From Yokenella regensburgei ATCC 49455 (GTDB taxonomy: Bacteria > Pseudomonadota > Gammaproteobacteria > Enterobacterales > Enterobacteriaceae): a stretch of 64,000 bases of DNA. This document shows, piece by piece, positions 1 through 9,462 of the stretch (positions are counted from its first letter, which is position 1; each line of letters opens with the position of its first letter). The notes beneath the pieces were generated by a model. That model was not told where the DNA came from and made no database searches. It saw only the letters and a list, made by a program, of their open reading frames with translations. The stretch is taken from NCBI RefSeq assembly GCF_000735455.1, contig NZ_JMPS01000020.1, forward strand, positions 186,001-250,000, given 5' to 3'. The translations under genes and the position numbers were made by a program.

Positions 1-461
1 TTATTCGTTGGAACCTGGCTGCCTAAGCCATCCAGCGTACTACCAACGCTGCTGACGGTTTGTCCGGTATCGCTGAGCACATTATTCGCGGCCGAAGATG
101 ACCCGCTTCCGCTACCTGAACCGCTTCCTGATCCACTACCGGAACCGCCGCTTCCACTCCCGCTACCAGAGCCACCACTACCGGAGCCTGAGCCGCCGCT
201 ACCGGTTCCTGAACCTGAGCCAGAACCGCTACCATTGCTCCCGCTACTACCGCTCCCGCTGCCGCCGGAGCCGTTATCTGCTGTTGTGCCTCCACTACTG
301 CCATCACTTCCCGATCCGGAACTTCCATTTGCTCCTGCTGTGGGATTATTTTTGGCTGTTGAATGAGAACCTCCGCCGCTTCCACTACAGGCGGAAAGGG
401 AGAACGCAAGAAGTACCGCCACTGCGATAACGCTCAAGTGGCTTACGTTATTAGTAGCCAT
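1..461 (-). CDS. Gly/Ser-repeat lipoprotein, 3' end cut by the window edge
   Basis: The reading frame opens at an ATG at 461 and stays open to position 1, so the C-terminus is missing. GGAG lies 7 nt upstream of the ATG (469-472 on the other strand). The first 24 residues form a lipoprotein signal peptide ending in the lipobox LSAC, so Cys25 should be acylated. After Cys25 comes about 100 residues of almost pure Gly and Ser with a few Asn, Thr and Ala, then a less simple segment with Val, Leu, Gln and Asp where the window ends. Similar proteins in Enterobacter relatives are often labelled collagen-like repeat proteins, but no Gly-X-Y collagen pattern is visible here. It is probably an envelope protein with a flexible linker and an unseen C-terminal domain. 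Function unknown. The DNA repeat could make the tract variable in length. Confidence 0.7.
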   Translation of the reverse strand, partial: MATNNVSHLSVIAVAVLLAFSLSACSGSGGGSHSTAKNNPTAGANGSSGSGSDGSSGGTTADNGSGGSGSGSSGSNGSGSGSGSGTGSGGSGSGSGGSGSGSGSGGSGSGSGSGSGSGSGSSSAANNVLSDTGQTVSSVGSTLDGLGSQVPTN

Positions 462-788
462 AACAATACTCCACGCAATAAAACGCCGGACGGCGTATTT
501 ATAATTGTAAGTGGAATTCGGAACTCTGCATCTGGTGCAGAAATGGGCAAAATGGAGATAAAAAATAAATTGCGCCGCTGGCTGGCAAGAAAAAATAACG
601 AATAAATGAAAGGGTATAAAAACAGAGGCTTATGCCTGATTAATTCTTTAGTACTACTGAAGTTAATGGTGTTTTATTTTACAGTTGCTTAAATCTTGGC
701 TTAAAAATAGGATTATTCCTGGTGTGAGGCGAAGCGGGAAATATATTCATGATATATCCAAAATAACCGCTAAGATCACAGAAAAATT
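462..788. other. Intergenic region between the lipoprotein and avtA
   Basis: About 330 bp with no convincing gene. It is the upstream region of the leftward lipoprotein gene and the downstream region of avtA. A small hairpin with arms ACGCC and GGCGT lies at about 488-501 in the probable 5' leader of the lipoprotein. The rest is AT-rich and probably holds the lipoprotein promoter, which I could not place with confidence. Confidence 0.4.
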
Positions 789-815
789 AAGCCTTCCGAT
801 TGGAAGGCTTTTTAA
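789..815 (-). terminator. Intrinsic terminator of avtA, probably bidirectional
   Basis: A perfect 9-bp stem (AAGCCTTCC at 789-797, GGAAGGCTT at 802-810) with a GATT loop has T-rich tracts on both sides. It begins just after the avtA stop codon. Confidence 0.8.
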
Positions 816-816
816 T

Positions 817-2070
817 TTATGCCCCTTCGCGCCAGGCATTTTCTATTTCTTCGGCGAGAATTTTCACCCCGGCTTCAATTTTCTCCGGATCCGGAACGTA
901 ATTCATGCGCATACACTGGTGAGTATGCGGCCAGGGTTTATCGAGACCCGGGAAGAAGTAGTCGCCTGGCACCATCAGCACTCCGCGTTTTTTCAGACGC
1001 TGGTACAGCAGTTCGGTGGAAACCGGCAGATCCTTAAACCATAACCAGAGGAAAATCGCCCCTTCGGGTTTGTGGATGAGGCAGCGGTCTTCAGGTAAAT
1101 AGCGGCGAATAATGGCGATAGTTTCCTGAACGCGCTGATAGTAGAACGGTTTTATCACCGTTTCCGACAGGCGCAGCAGGTCGTTGCGTTTGATCATCTC
1201 GCACATCATGGCAGGGCCAATACCGCCGGGCGCCAGGCTGATAATGCCGTTCATATTGCTGACTGCAGAGATGATTTTCTCATTGGCAATGATGATACCG
1301 CAGCGGCTGCCCGGTAAGCCGAGCTTCGACAGGCTCATACACAGCACGATGTTCGGGTTCCACAGCGGGCGCGCTTCACTAAAAATAATCCCCGGGAACG
1401 GCACGCCATAGGCGTTATCAATCACCAGCGGGATGCCATGCTGGTGCGCCAGTGCATCGAGCTTCAGCAGTTCTTCATCGGTGATGACGTTACCGGTCGG
1501 GTTGGTGGGACGCGAAACGCAGATCATCCCGGTTTCTTCGGTAATGCTGAGGTGCTCGAAATCAACGTGATATTTGAATTGCCCCTCGGGCAGCAGTTCA
1601 ATATTGGGTCTTGTTGAGACAAAGAGATCCTCTTCGAGGCCCGAATCGGCGTAGCCGATATACTCCGGTGCCAGCGGGAACAGCACTTTTTTAGAGCTGC
1701 CGTCGGCGTGGCGACCAGCGAAGAGATTGAACAAGTAGAAAAACGCGCTCTGACTGCCGTTTGTCAGTGCAATATTCTGCGGTTCGATATCCCAACCTAA
1801 TTCATCCCGTAGCATTCCGGCGAGTCTGTCGAGGAGTTCGGTTTTCCCCTGAGGACCATCGTAGTTACACAACGCATCGGCAGCGCTGCCGTTTTCCAGC
1901 ATCTCGCGTAGCAGGTTCTGGAAATAATCGTTCATTTCCGGAATCTGGGCCGGATTACCGCCGCCAAGCATGATGGCACCGGGCGTACGCAGGCCGTCGT
2001 TAAGGTCCTCCATCAGGCGGGTAATGCCTGAATGGCGGGTGAATTTGTCGCCGAAAAGTGAAAATGTCAT
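817..2070 (-). CDS. avtA: Valine-pyruvate aminotransferase AvtA
   Basis: A 417-residue fold-type I PLP aminotransferase, the usual length for AvtA. It transfers the amino group between alanine and 2-oxoisovalerate (valine + pyruvate in the reverse sense) in the cytoplasm and gives the cell a second route to valine and alanine. The substrate-binding loop SRPTNPTGNV is at residues 186-195, the DNAY segment at 218-221, and the Schiff-base lysine lies in SLSKLGLPGSR (Lys249). The sequence is close to E. coli AvtA throughout, and its position beside malS is conserved in E. coli. It is a single-gene unit ending at the hairpin at 789-815. Confidence 0.95.
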   Translation of the reverse strand: MTFSLFGDKFTRHSGITRLMEDLNDGLRTPGAIMLGGGNPAQIPEMNDYFQNLLREMLENGSAADALCNYDGPQGKTELLDRLAGMLRDELGWDIEPQNIALTNGSQSAFFYLFNLFAGRHADGSSKKVLFPLAPEYIGYADSGLEEDLFVSTRPNIELLPEGQFKYHVDFEHLSITEETGMICVSRPTNPTGNVITDEELLKLDALAHQHGIPLVIDNAYGVPFPGIIFSEARPLWNPNIVLCMSLSKLGLPGSRCGIIIANEKIISAVSNMNGIISLAPGGIGPAMMCEMIKRNDLLRLSETVIKPFYYQRVQETIAIIRRYLPEDRCLIHKPEGAIFLWLWFKDLPVSTELLYQRLKKRGVLMVPGDYFFPGLDKPWPHTHQCMRMNYVPDPEKIEAGVKILAEEIENAWREGA

Positions 2071-2195
2071 AGCAGGTGTTCTATTGGCCTTACTGGGAAG
2101 TTACCCACCATAACGCCAGCTATGGCATGGTGCAAATCGGAGGAGTATGCAGTTTTTGGTGAATTATTCTGCTTATTTTCTGGAAAGTAGAATTA

Positions 2196-2221
2196 GCTTC
2201 CCCTCGTGCCGGAGAGGAAGC
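2196..2221 (-). terminator. Hairpin downstream of malS, likely terminator
   Basis: Ten-base arms (GCTTCCCCTC and GAGAGGAAGC) pair with one G-T wobble around a 6-nt loop. It starts a few bases past the malS stop codon. The following tract on the minus strand (TAATTCTACTT) is only moderately T-rich, so termination may be partial. Confidence 0.5.
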
Positions 2222-2228
2222 GGTCCGA

Positions 2229-4265
2229 TTATTTTTTCAGGCCTGCCCAGATGACCATCACCTTATCATCGCCGTGCTGGCGAACGAATCCATAACCTTG
2301 AGTGAGGGGCAGGGTCGTTTGTCTGCCTTCACCGATCGCCGGATGGCGGGCTCGGAACTGCCCCAGACGTTGCCAGTGCTTCACTAGTGCTGCTGCTTTG
2401 CCGTCGACATCCTGCCAGTTCATATCAGAACGGGTGCCCTGCAACGGATCTGAGCCGGTAGGGCCAAACGGCCGTTCGGACTCATCACCATAAAAAATCT
2501 GTACCGCACCGGGGGCGAGCAATAGTAACTCGGCGGCACGGTGACCCGGCTCGCGGAACAGTTGGGTATCATGAGAAGAGAGATAGCTGAGTACGTTGAA
2601 ATTCTGCAGTTTGTCGGCCATTTGCTGCCAGGTAGCGTCCATCTCCGCCAGGCAGCCGCTGGCGCTGGTGGCCTGCTGCTGGTAATCAAAGTTAATCATC
2701 GCATCGAAGCCGTAACGATAATACTCGCTTTGCATCACGCCGTGGCCCCAGGCCTCGCCGGTCATCCAGAAAGGGGCGTTATCCAGCGCTTTTTGCGGGT
2801 TGGCGTGTTTCCACGCCGCGAGAGCCTCCGTTGACTGGTTCTTCAACTGCTGCCATGCAGGCAGTTCAACATGTTTCGCCGTATCAACGCGAAAACCATC
2901 AATCCCGTAATCGCGCACCCACTGGCTCAGCCAGTGGGTCAGGTAATCCCGAGGCGTAAATCCGGCGATGGCTTTGGCGTGCGTGTCCGTTTTATGTTGA
3001 TAGAAGACTGGCAGCCCGGAAGGGACCGTTGACTCGGTTTTGAGATCCGGCAGGAAGGCCAGCGACATCGTCAGGTCGTCAAAGCCGGGGTTATCGTAGT
3101 CGCCGATATCAGTGCGGATCCATTTCTTACCCCACCAATTTTCCCATGCTGCTTTATCGCTGAAGTTGATGTAATCGTTGAAGCTGTGCCAGTTCTGACC
3201 CGGCCCTGGCTGCCAGTTTGTCCAGTGCTCGCCCAGGGTTTTCTTTAGTTCGTCACCCTTCAGATACAGTGCACCGAACTGATACTCCTGCATATCGGCA
3301 AGCGTGGCATAGCCGGTATGGTTCATCACGATATCGAACAGTACGCGAATGCCGCGCTGGTGGGCACCGTCCACCAGGCGTTTGAGGTCATCTTCATTAC
3401 CCATGTTGGCATCAAGCCGCGTCCAGTCCTGGGTGTAGTAGCCGTGGTAGGCGTAATGCGGGAAATCGCCTTTTGTGCCACCGCCGACCCAGCCGTGGAT
3501 CTGCTCTAACGGCGAACTTATCCACAGCGCATTGACGCCGAGCTGCTGCAAATAATCCAGCTTGCTGGTGAGGCCCTTCAGGTCGCCACCGTGAAAGGTC
3601 CCAATTTCCTGCTGCCCGTCTTTATGACGACCATAGCTATTATCATTGCCCGGATCGCCGTTCACAAAGCGATCGGTCAGGACAAAATAGACCGTGGCGT
3701 TGTGCCAGTTGAAAGGGGCGGGAGCATCGATTTCCGCGCGCTCAAGCAACAGCAGGCCGTTACTGTCGGGGGCAGGCTGAAGGGTGATTTTCCCCTCGCT
3801 GACGGTCGTGGTTTGCTGACTGTAGAAATCACGTACAACGGTACCCTCCGGGAAGGTCTGGCTGACGTCAAGCGTCAACGGGCCACCGTTCCATGTGGGG
3901 CACTGGCGGGTCACGGCTGATGCTGCGCTGGTCTCCTCTGCTCTGAGCGACACGGTAAGTGTGGGGGTGCCGGAGCGGGTATCTATCGTCAGGGTATAGA
4001 GACCATCGCGGAAAACGCGCCAGCCGGGTGCGTTATCGTTACAGGGTTCAAGCGACAGCGTCTGATTGAGTTTGATCGGGGCGGCAGGCTGCCAGCATTT
4101 CTGGTCAAGACCTAACGTTAAAGCGCGTGTACCCTTCGCCAACGTTTTTTGAGTGACGAACTGACCAACACCCTGTGGGGTGAAATTGGGGAAGTCGTTG
4201 GCGGTCCACACTGCCGACCAGGCGAGGCCTGGCAGCAAAAGCGGCATAAGAGCAGCACGTTTCAT
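2229..4265 (-). CDS. malS: Periplasmic alpha-amylase MalS
   Basis: A 678-residue glycoside hydrolase family 13 enzyme, matching the E. coli MalS length (about 676). It cuts maltodextrins in the periplasm, releasing mainly maltohexaose for the maltose transporter. The N-terminus is a short Sec signal peptide (about residues 1-18). An N-terminal accessory region with Cys57, Cys75 and Cys122 precedes the catalytic barrel from about residue 190. The catalytic residues are visible: nucleophile Asp461 in GFRVD, acid/base Glu504 in TGEAWGHG, and Asp566 in SSHDTQ. The start has a normal signal sequence. It diverges from bax, and MalT boxes at 4320-4341 place it in the maltose regulon. Confidence 0.96.
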   Translation of the reverse strand: MKRAALMPLLLPGLAWSAVWTANDFPNFTPQGVGQFVTQKTLAKGTRALTLGLDQKCWQPAAPIKLNQTLSLEPCNDNAPGWRVFRDGLYTLTIDTRSGTPTLTVSLRAEETSAASAVTRQCPTWNGGPLTLDVSQTFPEGTVVRDFYSQQTTTVSEGKITLQPAPDSNGLLLLERAEIDAPAPFNWHNATVYFVLTDRFVNGDPGNDNSYGRHKDGQQEIGTFHGGDLKGLTSKLDYLQQLGVNALWISSPLEQIHGWVGGGTKGDFPHYAYHGYYTQDWTRLDANMGNEDDLKRLVDGAHQRGIRVLFDIVMNHTGYATLADMQEYQFGALYLKGDELKKTLGEHWTNWQPGPGQNWHSFNDYINFSDKAAWENWWGKKWIRTDIGDYDNPGFDDLTMSLAFLPDLKTESTVPSGLPVFYQHKTDTHAKAIAGFTPRDYLTHWLSQWVRDYGIDGFRVDTAKHVELPAWQQLKNQSTEALAAWKHANPQKALDNAPFWMTGEAWGHGVMQSEYYRYGFDAMINFDYQQQATSASGCLAEMDATWQQMADKLQNFNVLSYLSSHDTQLFREPGHRAAELLLLAPGAVQIFYGDESERPFGPTGSDPLQGTRSDMNWQDVDGKAAALVKHWQRLGQFRARHPAIGEGRQTTLPLTQGYGFVRQHGDDKVMVIWAGLKK

Positions 4266-4319
4266 TCAGTCACCTGTCGCGGTTTTTTGCTCAGTGTGAC
4301 AGCAAGAAACACCACTGTA

Positions 4320-4341
4320 CTCCTCCCCAGCGGGGGATGAG
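4320..4341. promoter_or_regulatory. Two opposed MalT boxes upstream of malS
   Basis: The MalT box consensus is GGGGA(T/G)GAGG. A minus-strand copy GGGGAGGAG (4320-4328) and a plus-strand copy GGGGATGAG (4333-4341) lie back to back about 55-75 bp before the malS start. This fits maltotriose-dependent activation of malS by MalT. The match is by eye. Confidence 0.65.
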
Positions 4342-4568
4342 ACGCAAGGGTGAGCGATCTTGCGCATAAAATGCCCGTAAAATGCGATAACAGCATCATT
4401 TTCGGCGTTTTTATGGCGAACTTCGCACATCGTGCGTGACATAGTTTCGGAATTGGACTATTTCTTTAGGTGCTCTTGAAGCCTATTTTTGATATGATTT
4501 GTGGTTCAGCTCTCAAATTTTTGAAAAATACAAGGTGTTGGAATGTTTATATCCGACCAGGAGACCTA

Positions 4569-5405
4569 ATGATATCGACTCCCATTCGACGATATGGGGC
4601 CGCGATACTCATGTTACTTACCTGTATATTCTCAGGTAGCGTACTGGCAAAGACACATACCACTACGCACACAGCAACAAAGAGTCACAAAGCCCCGGTA
4701 GCAAAGACAAGTAGTATTAAGGTTAGCAGTAAACAAGAGTATTCTCGCAATAGTGAAATAAGCGGTTCACTTCCTGACTTGCGAAAATACCCTTCCGGAA
4801 CACCAAGGAAAAAAGCGTTTCTCCGGACAGTGATGCCTTACATTACCAGTCAAAATGCTGCGATCACCGCCGATCGTAACTGGTTGATCTCCAAGCAGTA
4901 CGATGGCCGCTGGTCACCGACTGAGCGCAATCGTCTGAAAGACATTGCGAAGCGCTACAAGGTGGGTTGGTCCGGGAATACCCGTAAGATCCCATGGAAC
5001 TCGCTGCTTGAGCGCGTCGACATTATCCCTGTCAGCATGGTGGCAACCATGGCGGCAGCGGAAAGCGGCTGGGGTACCTCAAAACTGGCCCGTGCCAACA
5101 ACAATCTGTTTGGCATGAAGTGCGGTAGCGGTAGCTGCAACAACGGTCCGGGTAAAGTGAAAGGTTACTCGCGCTTTGAGTCAGTAAAAGAATCGGTGCA
5201 GGCGTATGTGATTAATTTGAATACGCATAATGCCTATGCCTCCTTCCGTAAATCTCGTGCACAGCTGCGCAAGAACGATCAGGAAGTGACGGCAACCGCG
5301 ATGATCCACAAGCTGAAAGGCTACTCGACGAAAGGGTCCAGTTATAACAACTACCTGTTCGCGATGTACCAGGATAACCAGCGACTGATTGCCGCCCATA
5401 TGTAA
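4569..5405 (+). CDS. bax: Bax, predicted periplasmic glucosaminidase-domain protein
   Basis: A 278-residue protein matching E. coli Bax (274). I chose the ATG at 4569 because it has AGGAG just upstream and gives a normal signal peptide (MISTPIRRYG... ending VLA before Lys28). The earlier in-frame GTG would add 33 unlike residues. The C-terminal two thirds (about 85-275) is a glucosaminidase/FlgJ-like muramidase domain, with the probable catalytic glutamate Glu165 in MAAAESGWGTSKLA. It is expected to cut peptidoglycan glycan strands in the periplasm, but the physiological role of Bax is poorly known. A low-complexity Thr/Lys/Ser stretch links the signal peptide to the domain. It diverges from malS. 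Confidence 0.92.
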   Translation: MISTPIRRYGAAILMLLTCIFSGSVLAKTHTTTHTATKSHKAPVAKTSSIKVSSKQEYSRNSEISGSLPDLRKYPSGTPRKKAFLRTVMPYITSQNAAITADRNWLISKQYDGRWSPTERNRLKDIAKRYKVGWSGNTRKIPWNSLLERVDIIPVSMVATMAAAESGWGTSKLARANNNLFGMKCGSGSCNNGPGKVKGYSRFESVKESVQAYVINLNTHNAYASFRKSRAQLRKNDQEVTATAMIHKLKGYSTKGSSYNNYLFAMYQDNQRLIAAHM

Positions 5406-5423
5406 TCACTGCATATCACAGAA

Positions 5424-5453
5424 AACGCCTTCCATCCGGAAGGCGTTTTTTTT
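5424..5453. terminator. Bidirectional terminator between bax and xylR
   Basis: A perfect 10-bp stem (AACGCCTTCC at 5424-5433, GGAAGGCGTT at 5438-5447) with a 4-nt loop is followed by a T8 run on the plus strand. A short A run precedes it for the opposite direction. It separates the converging bax and xylR. Confidence 0.9.
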
Positions 5454-5455
5454 GG

Positions 5456-6634
5456 CTACAGCAGCACTTCGCTGTGCAGATCGCGGTACTCTTTTGGTGT
5501 GGTGTCGTACTCTTTCTTAAACACCGAGTAGAAATACTGCAGCGACGGGTAGCCGCACATCTGCGAGATTTCGTTTATTGATAAAGACGTCGAGACCAGC
5601 AGACTGCGCGCCTTCTCCAGCTTCTCGCTATGGATCACTGCGTGAATAGTGGTTCCTACTTCTTCCTTAAAGCGCTTCTCAAGATTGGAGCGTGAAATCC
5701 CCACTGCATCCAGAACCTGTTCTACCTTGATGCCTTTGCAGGCGTTATTGCGGATATAGTGCATAGCCTGAATCACCGCCGGATCGCGCAGCGAACGATA
5801 ATCCGTGGAACGGCGCTCCACCACCCGCATCGGTGGCACCAGCAGGCGCTGTAGCGGCAGGCTCTCGTTATCCAGCAAACGGTGCAGCAGCTTTGCCGCC
5901 TGATAACCCATCTGGCGTGTTCCCTGTGCGACGGAGGAGAGTGCGACCCGTGAGAGGTAGCGCGTCAGCTCTTCGTTGTCGATGCCAATCACGCACAGTT
6001 TTTCCGGCACCGGAATATGCAGATGCTCGCAGGCCTGCAGCACATGGCGCGCACGGGCATCGGTGACGGCAATAATACCGGTTTGCTGCGGGAGTGTTTG
6101 CAGCCAGTCGGCAAGGCGGTTCTGGGCGTGCTGCCAGTTTTCCGGCGCCGTTTCCAGCCCCTGATAAATCACCCCGCGATACTTCTCTTTGGCTACCAGT
6201 TGCTGGAAGGCGTGCTCGCGTTCGGCGGCCCAGCGTTTACCGCTGGCGGTGGGCAGGCCGTAAAAAGCAAAACGCTGCACCCCTTTTTCTTTCAGATGCA
6301 AAAAGGCGCTTTCTACCAGCGCGTAATTGTCGGTTGCGATGTAGTGAACCTGCGGATAATGCTCCGGAAGATGGTAGGAGCCACCGACGCCGATGATAGG
6401 CACCTTCACATCTGCGAGCAGCTGTTCGATTTCCCGGTCATCGTAGTCGGCAATCACGCCGTCGCCGAGCCACTCTTTGATATTTTCCGTGCGGGCGCGG
6501 AAGTCTTCTTCGATGAAAATATCCCACTCAGACTGTGAAGCCTGTAGGTACTCGCCAACGCCTTCCACTACCTGGCGGTCGTAGGCTTTGTTGGCATTGA
6601 ACAGCAGCGTAATTCGGTGACGCTTTTCAAACAT
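5456..6634 (-). CDS. xylR: Xylose operon activator XylR
   Basis: A 392-residue AraC-family regulator of exactly the E. coli length. Residues 1-285 form a periplasmic-binding-protein-like domain that senses D-xylose (start MFEKRHRITLLFNANKAYDRQ). Residues about 290-390 form the double helix-turn-helix AraC/XylS domain, with the second motif visible as SINEISQMCGYPSLQYFYSVFKK. With xylose bound, it activates both xylA and xylF promoters. It is the last gene of xylFGHR, 68 bp after xylH, with a hairpin in that gap. E. coli also has a weak separate xylR promoter, but I could not place one here. Confidence 0.96.
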   Translation of the reverse strand: MFEKRHRITLLFNANKAYDRQVVEGVGEYLQASQSEWDIFIEEDFRARTENIKEWLGDGVIADYDDREIEQLLADVKVPIIGVGGSYHLPEHYPQVHYIATDNYALVESAFLHLKEKGVQRFAFYGLPTASGKRWAAEREHAFQQLVAKEKYRGVIYQGLETAPENWQHAQNRLADWLQTLPQQTGIIAVTDARARHVLQACEHLHIPVPEKLCVIGIDNEELTRYLSRVALSSVAQGTRQMGYQAAKLLHRLLDNESLPLQRLLVPPMRVVERRSTDYRSLRDPAVIQAMHYIRNNACKGIKVEQVLDAVGISRSNLEKRFKEEVGTTIHAVIHSEKLEKARSLLVSTSLSINEISQMCGYPSLQYFYSVFKKEYDTTPKEYRDLHSEVLL

Positions 6635-6667
6635 GGTTCAGGTTTCCCGCTGAATCATCGCAAAATA

Positions 6668-6695
6668 CCAGCCACGGCAGGTTCGCGGTGGCTGG
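6668..6695 (-). terminator. Hairpin in the xylH-xylR gap
   Basis: Eight-base arms CCAGCCAC (6668-6675) and GTGGCTGG (6688-6695) are followed on the minus strand by TATTTTG. This could partly terminate transcription and keep xylR lower than the transport genes. Confidence 0.45.
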
Positions 6696-6702
6696 CTAAG
6701 AT

Positions 6703-7884
6703 TCAGGCGCGCCGTTTGGTCGCGGAGTCCATCCAGACCGCCAGCAACAGAATGGCACCCTTAACGATATACTGCCAGAACGTCGGAACATCCATCATGC
6801 TCATGCCGTTATCCAGCGCCGACATAATGAAGGCTCCCATCACTGCGCCCGCCACGCTGCCGACACCGCCGGCAAGACTGGTTCCCCCAATAACACAGGC
6901 GGCAATGGCATCCAGTTCGGCAATGTTTCCGGCGGAAGGTGAACCGGCGCCGAGGCGCGAGCTGAGGATCAGCCCCGCAATAGCCACCATCAGGCCGTTA
7001 ATCGCGAACACGGCAAGCTTGGTGCGTTCAACGTTAATGCCCGATAAGCGCGCGGCCTCAATATTGCCACCAATGGCGTAAATTCGCCGTCCGAATGCGG
7101 TGCGAGTTGCCATAAACATCCCGGCAAGCAGCAGGGCGGCAAGAATAAGCACCGGCGTTGGCACACCGCGATAATCGTTTAACAGCCAGATAGCCCCGAG
7201 GACAATCACCGCCGTCAGCGCCTGACGCCCCACGGCACCGGTTGAAGGCGGCGTGCTCAGCCCTAATGCCTGGCGACGCAGACGCCCGCGCCACTGCCAG
7301 GCAATAAACACCATCATACCGATAACGCCGATGATAAAACCGGCGCTGTCCGGCAGATAACTCTGTCCGATTTGCGACATCGCGGCGCTGGTAGGGGAAA
7401 CGGTGGTGCCGTTGGTGATACCGATGAGAATTCCACGAAACGCCAGCATCCCGGCCAGGGTGACAATAAAGGAGGGCACTTTGCGGTAGGCGACCCACCA
7501 CCCGTTCCAGACGCCAAACACCAGCCCGAGGGCCAGCGTCACCAGTATGGTTAACGGTAATGGCCAGCCCAGCCAGACGTCAAAAATTGCCGCTACGCCG
7601 CCGAGCAGGCCCATCATGGAGCCGACGGAGAGGTCAATTTCGGCGGAAATAATCACGAACACCATGCCAACGGCAAGAATACCGGTGATAGCCGTCTGGC
7701 GCAGCAGGTTGGAGATATTACGTGCGCTGAGATACGAGCCGTCGGTGGTCCAGGTAAAAAACAGCATGATCACGACGATCGCCGCGATCATCACGAACAC
7801 CTGCAGATTCAGCGATTTTAATCCCGGTAGCGCTGGCGCTGCCGATGGCGTGAGTTTCATTTCAGAGGGATTGGGTTTCGACAT
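6703..7884 (-). CDS. xylH: Xylose ABC transporter permease XylH
   Basis: A 393-residue inner-membrane permease of the BPD-transp-2 (ribose/xylose) family, the same length as in E. coli. Many hydrophobic segments are visible from residue 27 on, and the family signature region [23 protein letters not shown] is present (about 350-365). With XylG and XylF it imports D-xylose. Its start codon overlaps the end of xylG by 23 bp, so the two are probably translationally coupled. Confidence 0.96.
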   Translation of the reverse strand: MSKPNPSEMKLTPSAAPALPGLKSLNLQVFVMIAAIVVIMLFFTWTTDGSYLSARNISNLLRQTAITGILAVGMVFVIISAEIDLSVGSMMGLLGGVAAIFDVWLGWPLPLTILVTLALGLVFGVWNGWWVAYRKVPSFIVTLAGMLAFRGILIGITNGTTVSPTSAAMSQIGQSYLPDSAGFIIGVIGMMVFIAWQWRGRLRRQALGLSTPPSTGAVGRQALTAVIVLGAIWLLNDYRGVPTPVLILAALLLAGMFMATRTAFGRRIYAIGGNIEAARLSGINVERTKLAVFAINGLMVAIAGLILSSRLGAGSPSAGNIAELDAIAACVIGGTSLAGGVGSVAGAVMGAFIMSALDNGMSMMDVPTFWQYIVKGAILLLAVWMDSATKRRA

Positions 7885-9403
7885 GGCGTTCGCTCCTCAG
7901 GGCGGCTTCCATCACCTGTTCTTGCGTCAGGCCATGGTTGATTAAGTTGGCTTTTAATTTCCCTTCGTGCATCACCAGCACGCGATCGCTCAGGCCGAGC
8001 ACTTCCGGCAGCTCTGAAGAGATAACGATCACCGCGATGCCCTGCTGTACCAGCTGGTTTATCAGTTTGTAGATTTCGTACTTCGCACCGATATCAATAC
8101 CGCGAGTTGGTTCATCAAGAATCAAAATTCGCGGGTTCAGCAGCAAGCAGCGAGCAAGAATAGCTTTTTGCTGATTACCGCCGCTGAGGCGGCCAATCGC
8201 CAGCTCTGGCGATGAGGTTTTAACCTTCAGACGGGAAATCGACTGCAAAATGCAGTGTTGTTCGGCGGCATCATCGAGGCTACTCAGCGTGCCAGAGAAG
8301 GTATCCAGCGCGGCAAGCGTGATATTTTTACCGACCGCCATCACCGGCACGATACCGTCTTTTTTGCGGTCTTCCGGTACCATGGCGATACCATGGGCTA
8401 TCGCCTGCTGGCAGTTGGCTATTTTTACCGCTTTGCCATCGACATAAATGTCGCCTTCCCAACGACCGCGCCAGACGCCGAACAGGCACTGCACGGCCTC
8501 GGTGCGTCCGGCTCCTACCAGCCCGGCAATCCCGAGGATTTCACCGCGTTTCAGGCTGAACGACACGTCGTTCACACGTTTTATATGACGATTTACCGGA
8601 TGCCAGGCGGTGAGGTGCTCTACCCGCAGGATCTCCTCGCCACAGGTGTGGGGCTCGTTGGGGTAGAGCGCCGTTAGCTCTCGTCCCACCATCATGGTGA
8701 TGATATCGTCCTCGCTCATGCCGTGGGCATCGCGGGTACCGATGTGCTGACCGTCGCGAATGACGCAAATCGTGTCGGAAATGGCCTTCACTTCATTCAG
8801 CTTATGGGAGATATAAACACAGGCAATCCCGTGGTTTTGCAGGTCCCGAATAATGTTCAGCAGTACCGCGGTTTCCTGCTCCGTCAGCGATGCGGTGGGT
8901 TCGTCGAGGATAAGCAAACGTACCTGCTTGTTCAGCGCTTTGGCGATTTCAACCAACTGCTGCTGGCCGAGACCTAAATCACCCACCCGGGTGTCGGGAG
9001 ATACCGCCAGGCTAACCTGCGCCAGCAGTTTTTCACAGCGCAGGGTCATGGTGTCGTAATCCAGAACACCATGGCGGCTGATTTCGGTGCCGAGGAAAAT
9101 ATTTTCCAGCACCGTTAAATGCTTAATAAGCGCCAGCTCCTGGTGAATAATAGCGATCCCTCGACGCTCGGTGTCGCGGATGTGGCTGGCCTGCAGGGGT
9201 TCTCCCGCAAAAAAAATATCGCCTTCGTAGCTACCGTGCGGATATATACCGCACAGTACCTTCATTAAGGTGGATTTACCGGAGCCGTTCTCACCGCACA
9301 GTGAAACCACTTCACCCGCGTTGAGCCTCAGGCTGACGTTATCAACCGCCTTTACCGCCCCGAAGGATTTGGTGATGTTTTTCATTTCGAGTAAATAAGG
9401 CAT
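7862..9403 (-). CDS. xylG: Xylose ABC transporter ATP-binding protein XylG
   Basis: A 513-residue twin-cassette sugar-transporter ATPase. The first cassette has the Walker [10 protein letters not shown] near residue 40, then signature [15 protein letters not shown] and Walker [12 protein letters not shown]. The second has the degenerate A loop GLVGAGRTE, signature [16 protein letters not shown] and Walker [13 protein letters not shown]. An ATG two codons upstream (9409) is also possible, but the ATG at 9403 gives the E. coli N-terminus MPYLLEMK and better spacing (9 nt) from AGGGG. It sits between xylF and xylH in the operon. Confidence 0.95.
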   Translation of the reverse strand: MPYLLEMKNITKSFGAVKAVDNVSLRLNAGEVVSLCGENGSGKSTLMKVLCGIYPHGSYEGDIFFAGEPLQASHIRDTERRGIAIIHQELALIKHLTVLENIFLGTEISRHGVLDYDTMTLRCEKLLAQVSLAVSPDTRVGDLGLGQQQLVEIAKALNKQVRLLILDEPTASLTEQETAVLLNIIRDLQNHGIACVYISHKLNEVKAISDTICVIRDGQHIGTRDAHGMSEDDIITMMVGRELTALYPNEPHTCGEEILRVEHLTAWHPVNRHIKRVNDVSFSLKRGEILGIAGLVGAGRTEAVQCLFGVWRGRWEGDIYVDGKAVKIANCQQAIAHGIAMVPEDRKKDGIVPVMAVGKNITLAALDTFSGTLSSLDDAAEQHCILQSISRLKVKTSSPELAIGRLSGGNQQKAILARCLLLNPRILILDEPTRGIDIGAKYEIYKLINQLVQQGIAVIVISSELPEVLGLSDRVLVMHEGKLKANLINHGLTQEQVMEAALRSERHVETQSL

Positions 9404-9431
9404 GTGCATTTACCCCTGGGAATACAAGGAG

Positions 9432-9455
9432 TGCCCCATTAATCGCAATGGGGCA
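9432..9455 (-). terminator. Hairpin between xylF and xylG, likely attenuator or mRNA stabiliser
   Basis: A perfect 9-bp stem (TGCCCCATT at 9432-9440, AATGGGGCA at 9447-9455) with a 6-nt loop lies just after the xylF stop, without a strong T run. Such hairpins commonly let a binding-protein gene accumulate more mRNA than its ATPase and permease genes. Confidence 0.55.
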
Positions 9456-9462
9456 TCAGCTA

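Noticed and set aside
100-340. Short repeats that might be taken for a CRISPR array
   Set aside because: The repeats are codon-level Gly/Ser repeats without spacers of fixed length.
363-605. 80-codon plus-strand ORF over the lipoprotein start
   Set aside because: Overlaps the signal-peptide region of a better-supported gene and has no recognisable RBS or domain.
4470-4568. Longer N-terminus for Bax from a GTG
   Set aside because: It would bury the signal peptide; the ATG at 4569 has AGGAG and matches the E. coli start.
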